Positions 31,946 to 34,712 of a stretch of DNA of 34,712 nt are shown here, piece after piece (positions within the stretch are counted from its first letter, which is position 1; every line of letters starts with the position of its first letter). Position numbers and translations under genes: made by a program. The stretch is from the NCBI GenBank assembly GCA_943372995.1, contig CALSAQ010000012.1, positions 1 to 34,712 of the forward strand, read 5' to 3'. Source of the stretch: CAJBVG01 sp943372995. Its GTDB lineage: Bacteria; Bacteroidota; Bacteroidia; Sphingobacteriales; Sphingobacteriaceae. The notes under the pieces were generated by a model that saw only the letters and a program-made list of their open reading frames with translations, was not told the DNA's origin and did not search any database.

Positions 31946-32581
31946 CTATAAAGGAGTTTTCTTTAACATTTCCACTTCAATAGGCGTAATGTCTACTATG
32001 GCATAACGACCAATGTTACAGATGTTCATTTCATCCAATATGTCTACTAAGTTTTTGTATTTAGAGTCGTCGTTAGCTTTAATAATTACAATCAAACCAT
32101 CTTTAAACGCTTTAATTGCTGCTACTTTTTCCCTAAATTCTTGTTCTTCAATTTTATTTGTTTGTAACTGATCTTTATAGATTGCAATAGAATCTACACG
32201 ATCGTTACGCATGCGGTTTTCTTTTAAAAGAGTCGCTCTTATACCACCTTTACCAAAATTGGTAACTTGTGGTGTTCCAGGCTCACCTGTTTTCGCATCA
32301 ATAAAATAATAAACTATTTTATTGTCTTTAGTTAACAGGATAGTCATGGCTTGAGAAGCTTTAACTTTCGTTTTATCTTCTTCCGTCAACTCCTTATCTT
32401 TTACCGGCATGTTAATCTCCATGGTTTGTGGCTTATTCATCGATGTTGTTAACATGAAGAACGTAATCAAAAGGAAGCCTAAGTCTACCATGGGTGTAAA
32501 GTCCACTCTCGTCGACTGTTTCTTACCCCTGACTTTCTTGCCTTTCTTCCCGCCACCCCCTCCGGTGTCTATATCTGCCAT
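31946..32581 (-). CDS. exbD: ExbD/TolR family biopolymer transporter (second copy)
   Basis: Second ExbD-type protein of the locus, 211 residues. A Gly/Lys-rich cytoplasmic head (GGGGGKKGKKVRGKK, 7-21) precedes the single transmembrane helix with the proton-carrying Asp33 (FTPMVDLGFLLITFFML). The periplasmic domain follows, with a TIEVEML-like end. Compared with the first copy it has an extra region around 80-140. Two unequal ExbD proteins are usual in Bacteroidota TonB loci and may form a heterodimer inside the ExbB pentamer. Confidence 0.93.
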   Translation of the reverse strand: MADIDTGGGGGKKGKKVRGKKQSTRVDFTPMVDLGFLLITFFMLTTSMNKPQTMEINMPVKDKELTEEDKTKVKASQAMTILLTKDNKIVYYFIDAKTGEPGTPQVTNFGKGGIRATLLKENRMRNDRVDSIAIYKDQLQTNKIEEQEFREKVAAIKAFKDGLIVIIKANDDSKYKNLVDILDEMNICNIGRYAIVDITPIEVEMLKKTPL

Positions 32582-32616
32582 ATCTTTATCTAATTAAATT
32601 AGAAATGTATTAAAAA

Positions 32617-33216
32617 TTAATTGTCAGCTTTTTCTAAGCTTGTAATAAAGTTGAAACGGTTAACTTTTTTATCTTGTAGAGTTGCAATTACTTGTTTCAC
32701 TACTGGATAGCCAGCTTCACCATCTCCTTTAACAGCCACACGTAAATTTTTATTTGTAAAACGTGCTTGTAGAATCCAATCTGCTAATTCGTTGTTTGTC
32801 GAATCGCAAGGAATTCCTTGTTGTTTAAAATCTTTACGTTTATCTGCATCAAGATCTAAATATGGACCAAGTTGTTTAATAGACACACCAAAAGAACTTA
32901 AAAGAGAGAATGCTTTCTTTTGTTCTGGAGTAAATGTCACTTTATATTTCTCGGCCATTTTTTCAAGGAGAGTGATTTTATTTTGATCACCATCCATTGA
33001 AAAATAGACTTTAGAATCTTTGTCGATTGTCAACAATAATATATCTGTTTCTGGAAGCTTTATCTCCGAGATTGATGATGGTGTTGTTACCGTCACTGGC
33101 TCATCGGGTTTAAACTTAGTTGCCAACATAAAGAACGTAAGTAGCAAGAAGGCTACGTCGGTCATCGCCGTCATATCCACTACTGTGCTCTTACGAGGTA
33201 CCTTTACTTTTGACAT
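32617..33216 (-). CDS. exbD: ExbD/TolR family biopolymer transporter (first copy)
   Basis: ExbD-type protein of 199 residues. The transmembrane helix holds the essential Asp20 (VDMTAMTDVAFLLLTFFML, from residue 13). The periplasmic part (about 45-199) contains LLLTIDKDSKVYFSMDG and closes with VKQVIATLQDKKVNRFNFIT, as in the family. It is 30 bp after exbB and 35 bp before the second exbD, and together they energise TonB. Confidence 0.94.
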   Translation of the reverse strand: MSKVKVPRKSTVVDMTAMTDVAFLLLTFFMLATKFKPDEPVTVTTPSSISEIKLPETDILLLTIDKDSKVYFSMDGDQNKITLLEKMAEKYKVTFTPEQKKAFSLLSSFGVSIKQLGPYLDLDADKRKDFKQQGIPCDSTNNELADWILQARFTNKNLRVAVKGDGEAGYPVVKQVIATLQDKKVNRFNFITSLEKADN

Positions 33217-33246
33217 TTTGTTTCGTTTAAATTATTATTAAAAATC

Positions 33247-34086
33247 TTATCTGTGTTTCGCAGTAAACGTTTGAACAATGCTGTAACCAGCTTCATCGAT
33301 TGCATAAGTAATTGCATCGATTTTACTTGTAAACACGTTGTACATAATTGTTGCTACCGCAGAGTTACCGATACCTAAAGCTGTATTGATTAAGGCTTCA
33401 GAAATACCATTTGCAAGAGCTACTGAGTCTGGAGAACCAGCTGTTGCTAATGCCGCGAATGCACGAATCATACCGATTACCGTTCCTAATAGAGCGATCA
33501 AAGTAGATACTGATGCCATCGTTGCGATGATTACTAAGTTTTTCTCTAAACCTGGTAATTCAAGAGTTGTCGACTCTTCTAATTCTTTTTGAATAGAAAG
33601 AACTTTTTGGTCTAAATCTAAACCAGTAGTAGTTTCCATTTCTTTGTATTTCACTAATGTTGAACGCAACACGTTTGCAACTGAACCTCTTTGTACGTCG
33701 CACTCTTTTATTGCTGCATCAACATTATTGTTATCTAAGTGAGTTCTAATCTTACGAACAAATGCTTCTGCTCTACCTTTACCTTGAGCTTTAGTAATTG
33801 TTAAAAATCTTTCGATAGAGAACGTAATGTTCATTAATACTAATGACAATAGAATTGGTACGATGAAACCACCTTTGTAAACCAAACCTAATACTTGTCC
33901 TGCACCTTCTTGAATTGGATGATTAGCGGGATCGCCACCTTCAAAGTTTGCTGGATTACCCATTACAAATTTGTAGATTAAGATACCTACAACTATACAC
34001 AAAGGAATAGTGATTGATGCGAAGATTGAGCTTAGTCCATTCTTCTCTTCTTTTGCAGCAGTAGCTACTTTTGCCTCATTTGCCAT
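33247..34086 (-). CDS. exbB: MotA/TolQ/ExbB proton channel family protein
   Basis: Proton-channel subunit of the TonB energising complex, 279 residues. Helices are predicted at about 21-43, 72-93, 184-206 and 232-254. The family motif LLGTVIGMIRAFAAL (199-213) and ISEALINTALGIGNSAVA (228-245) mark the channel-lining helices. A cytoplasmic domain lies between helices 2 and 3. The extra N-terminal helix, compared with enteric ExbB, is common in Bacteroidota. It is the first gene of its operon, preceded by a hairpin and a -7 box. Confidence 0.94.
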   Translation of the reverse strand: MANEAKVATAAKEEKNGLSSIFASITIPLCIVVGILIYKFVMGNPANFEGGDPANHPIQEGAGQVLGLVYKGGFIVPILLSLVLMNITFSIERFLTITKAQGKGRAEAFVRKIRTHLDNNNVDAAIKECDVQRGSVANVLRSTLVKYKEMETTTGLDLDQKVLSIQKELEESTTLELPGLEKNLVIIATMASVSTLIALLGTVIGMIRAFAALATAGSPDSVALANGISEALINTALGIGNSAVATIMYNVFTSKIDAITYAIDEAGYSIVQTFTAKHR

Positions 34087-34142
34087 TTTGTAAATTTATT
34101 TTGTTTAACTGATTGATTAACGATTGTATATTTAATAAAATT

Positions 34143-34164
34143 GCCCTATAAACAATTATAGGGC
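34143..34164 (-). terminator. Hairpin between the DUF3127 gene and exbB
   Basis: In the transcript sense GCCCTATAA (34164-34156) and TTATAGGGC (34151-34143) form a perfect 9-bp stem with a 4-base loop, followed by AATTTTATT. This could terminate the DUF3127 transcript, which ends 114 bp upstream. It starts three bases after a TAnnTTTG box, so it could equally be a 5' leader structure of exbB mRNA. Confidence 0.6.
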
Positions 34165-34167
34165 TCA

Positions 34168-34175
34168 CAAAATTA
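34168..34175 (-). promoter_or_regulatory. -7 box (TAATTTTG) upstream of exbB
   Basis: TAATTTTG on the minus strand is an exact TAnnTTTG match, 81 bp before the exbB ATG and three bases before the 9-bp hairpin. The surrounding 192-bp spacer is AT-rich and holds nothing else recognisable. No strong -33 element was identified. Confidence 0.5.
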
Positions 34176-34278
34176 TAATTTTTAAGCAATAAAAAAATTT
34201 TCCGACGATTTATTAACAATTATTTAATAATCTGACAAAATGTTTACAATGTCGGAGTACAAATAGTTGATTTGTAGC

Positions 34279-34644
34279 TTAAAATGGTAGGTCATTTCCA
34301 TCCGACTCCATCGGGTCCATGTTGAAAACAGGACTTTCTGAGGTAGAAGGGGTAGATCCAGCGGTTACTTTATCTATTTTCCAAGCAACAATATTGGTAA
34401 TATAGTCTTTTTCTCCCGTTTTCCTCGTGTAAGGTTTACCCGATAGGTTAAAAGCTACTTTAAGCTCATCTCCTAATTTATGTTCATCGATTAAAGAGCA
34501 TTTATCTTGATTGAGCTGAAATTTAACATATTGTTGATAGCCTCTTTCTTCTGTTTCGATTACGAACTCGCGTTTTTTAAATTTATCAGTGATTTGTTGT
34601 GTTTCGAAAACATCAACCAATTTGCCTTGAACTTCTAATGCCAT
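34279..34644 (-). CDS. DUF3127 protein with SSB-like acidic tail
   Basis: A 121-residue DUF3127 protein. The beta-rich core (1-92, with EVQGKLVDVFETQQITDKF and FVIETEERGYQQYVKFQLN) looks like an OB-fold of the single-stranded-DNA-binding type. A Ser/Thr-rich linker (94-105) precedes an acidic tail ending GNDLPF, close to the DDDIPF tip that SSB proteins use to recruit repair and replication partners. A role with single-stranded nucleic acid is therefore plausible, but is inferred. It is monocistronic as far as visible, since its upstream side reaches the palindromic repeat and the window edge. Confidence 0.85.
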   Translation of the reverse strand: MALEVQGKLVDVFETQQITDKFKKREFVIETEERGYQQYVKFQLNQDKCSLIDEHKLGDELKVAFNLSGKPYTRKTGEKDYITNIVAWKIDKVTAGSTPSTSESPVFNMDPMESDGNDLPF

Positions 34645-34689
34645 ATGCTTAAAATGAATTTTTTATATTATTATTTTTTTTGTACTAGT

Positions 34690-34712
34690 GGTGGCACGAC
34701 TTAAGTCGTGCC
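34690..34712. repeat. Palindromic repeat, right copy
   Basis: The same perfect palindrome as at the left edge, here with its GGT left flank (34690-34692) and cut by the window end. The last 21 bases equal the first 21 bases of the window. It lies 45 bp upstream of the DUF3127 start codon, so here it is 5' of a gene, while the left copy is 3' of one. That makes a simple terminator role less likely than a dispersed element. Confidence 0.75.

Noticed and set aside
1..34712. Identical 21-base ends suggest a circular molecule such as a plasmid
   Set aside because: The shared ends are a short palindromic repeat that is expected to be multicopy, and the window carries core chromosomal genes (complex I, rsmE, tonB) with no replication or partition gene. 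An assembly break at a repeat explains it better.

Overview
The window is an AT-rich chromosomal fragment of a member of the Bacteroidota. Evidence: a secreted nuclease ending in a type IX secretion (T9SS) type A sorting domain; two consecutive ExbD genes in the exb-tonB locus; a short NuoG lacking the molybdopterin-fold region; DUF3127 and DUF4159 proteins; -7 boxes of the form TAnnTTTG; and start codons without evident Shine-Dalgarno sequences. The gene set resembles Chitinophagia or Flavobacteriia, but the genus cannot be named from what is visible. No tRNA, rRNA, CRISPR array, insertion sequence or prophage gene was seen. No gene-free stretch reaches 300 bases.

Layout, left to right. (1) 1-2080: palindromic repeat, then an M13 lipoprotein peptidase (-). 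(2) 2218-4434: a + strand unit of three overlapping genes: T9SS-exported endonuclease I, an MmcQ/YjbR protein and a pterin-4a-carbinolamine dehydratase. (3) 4423-8913 (-): ABC transporter, HlyD-type adaptor and TolC-type outer-membrane protein, a tripartite export system whose ATPase domain has lost several catalytic motifs. (4) 8995-11381 (+): M14 carboxypeptidase and rhomboid protease, overlapping by 4 bp. (5) 11373-28287 (-): the full 14-gene respiratory complex I cluster nuoA-nuoN, followed without a visible break by DedA, a CNNM/CorC-type membrane protein, RsmE, a DUF4159 protein and a biotin carrier-like protein. (6) 28342-34086 (-): ExbB, ExbD, ExbD, TonB, a 69-residue membrane protein, a PstS-like lipoprotein and a secreted TPR protein. 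(7) 34279-34644 (-): a DUF3127 protein, then a second copy of the palindromic repeat at the right edge.

How the genes work together: complex I oxidises NADH and builds the proton gradient that ExbB/ExbD/TonB spend on outer-membrane transport. The PstS-like and TPR proteins are probably accessory to that energising locus. The export system, secreted nuclease and peptidases fit a polymer-degrading lifestyle.

The most unusual signals are regulatory. Three times on the minus strand (before nuoA, nuoB and exbB) a TAnnTTTG box is followed within 1-3 bases by a perfect-stem hairpin with a T-rich tail. The upstream gene's terminator and the downstream gene's promoter therefore appear to be nested. 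Both ends of the window carry the same perfect palindrome, and nuoG is flanked on both sides by related intergenic repeats.
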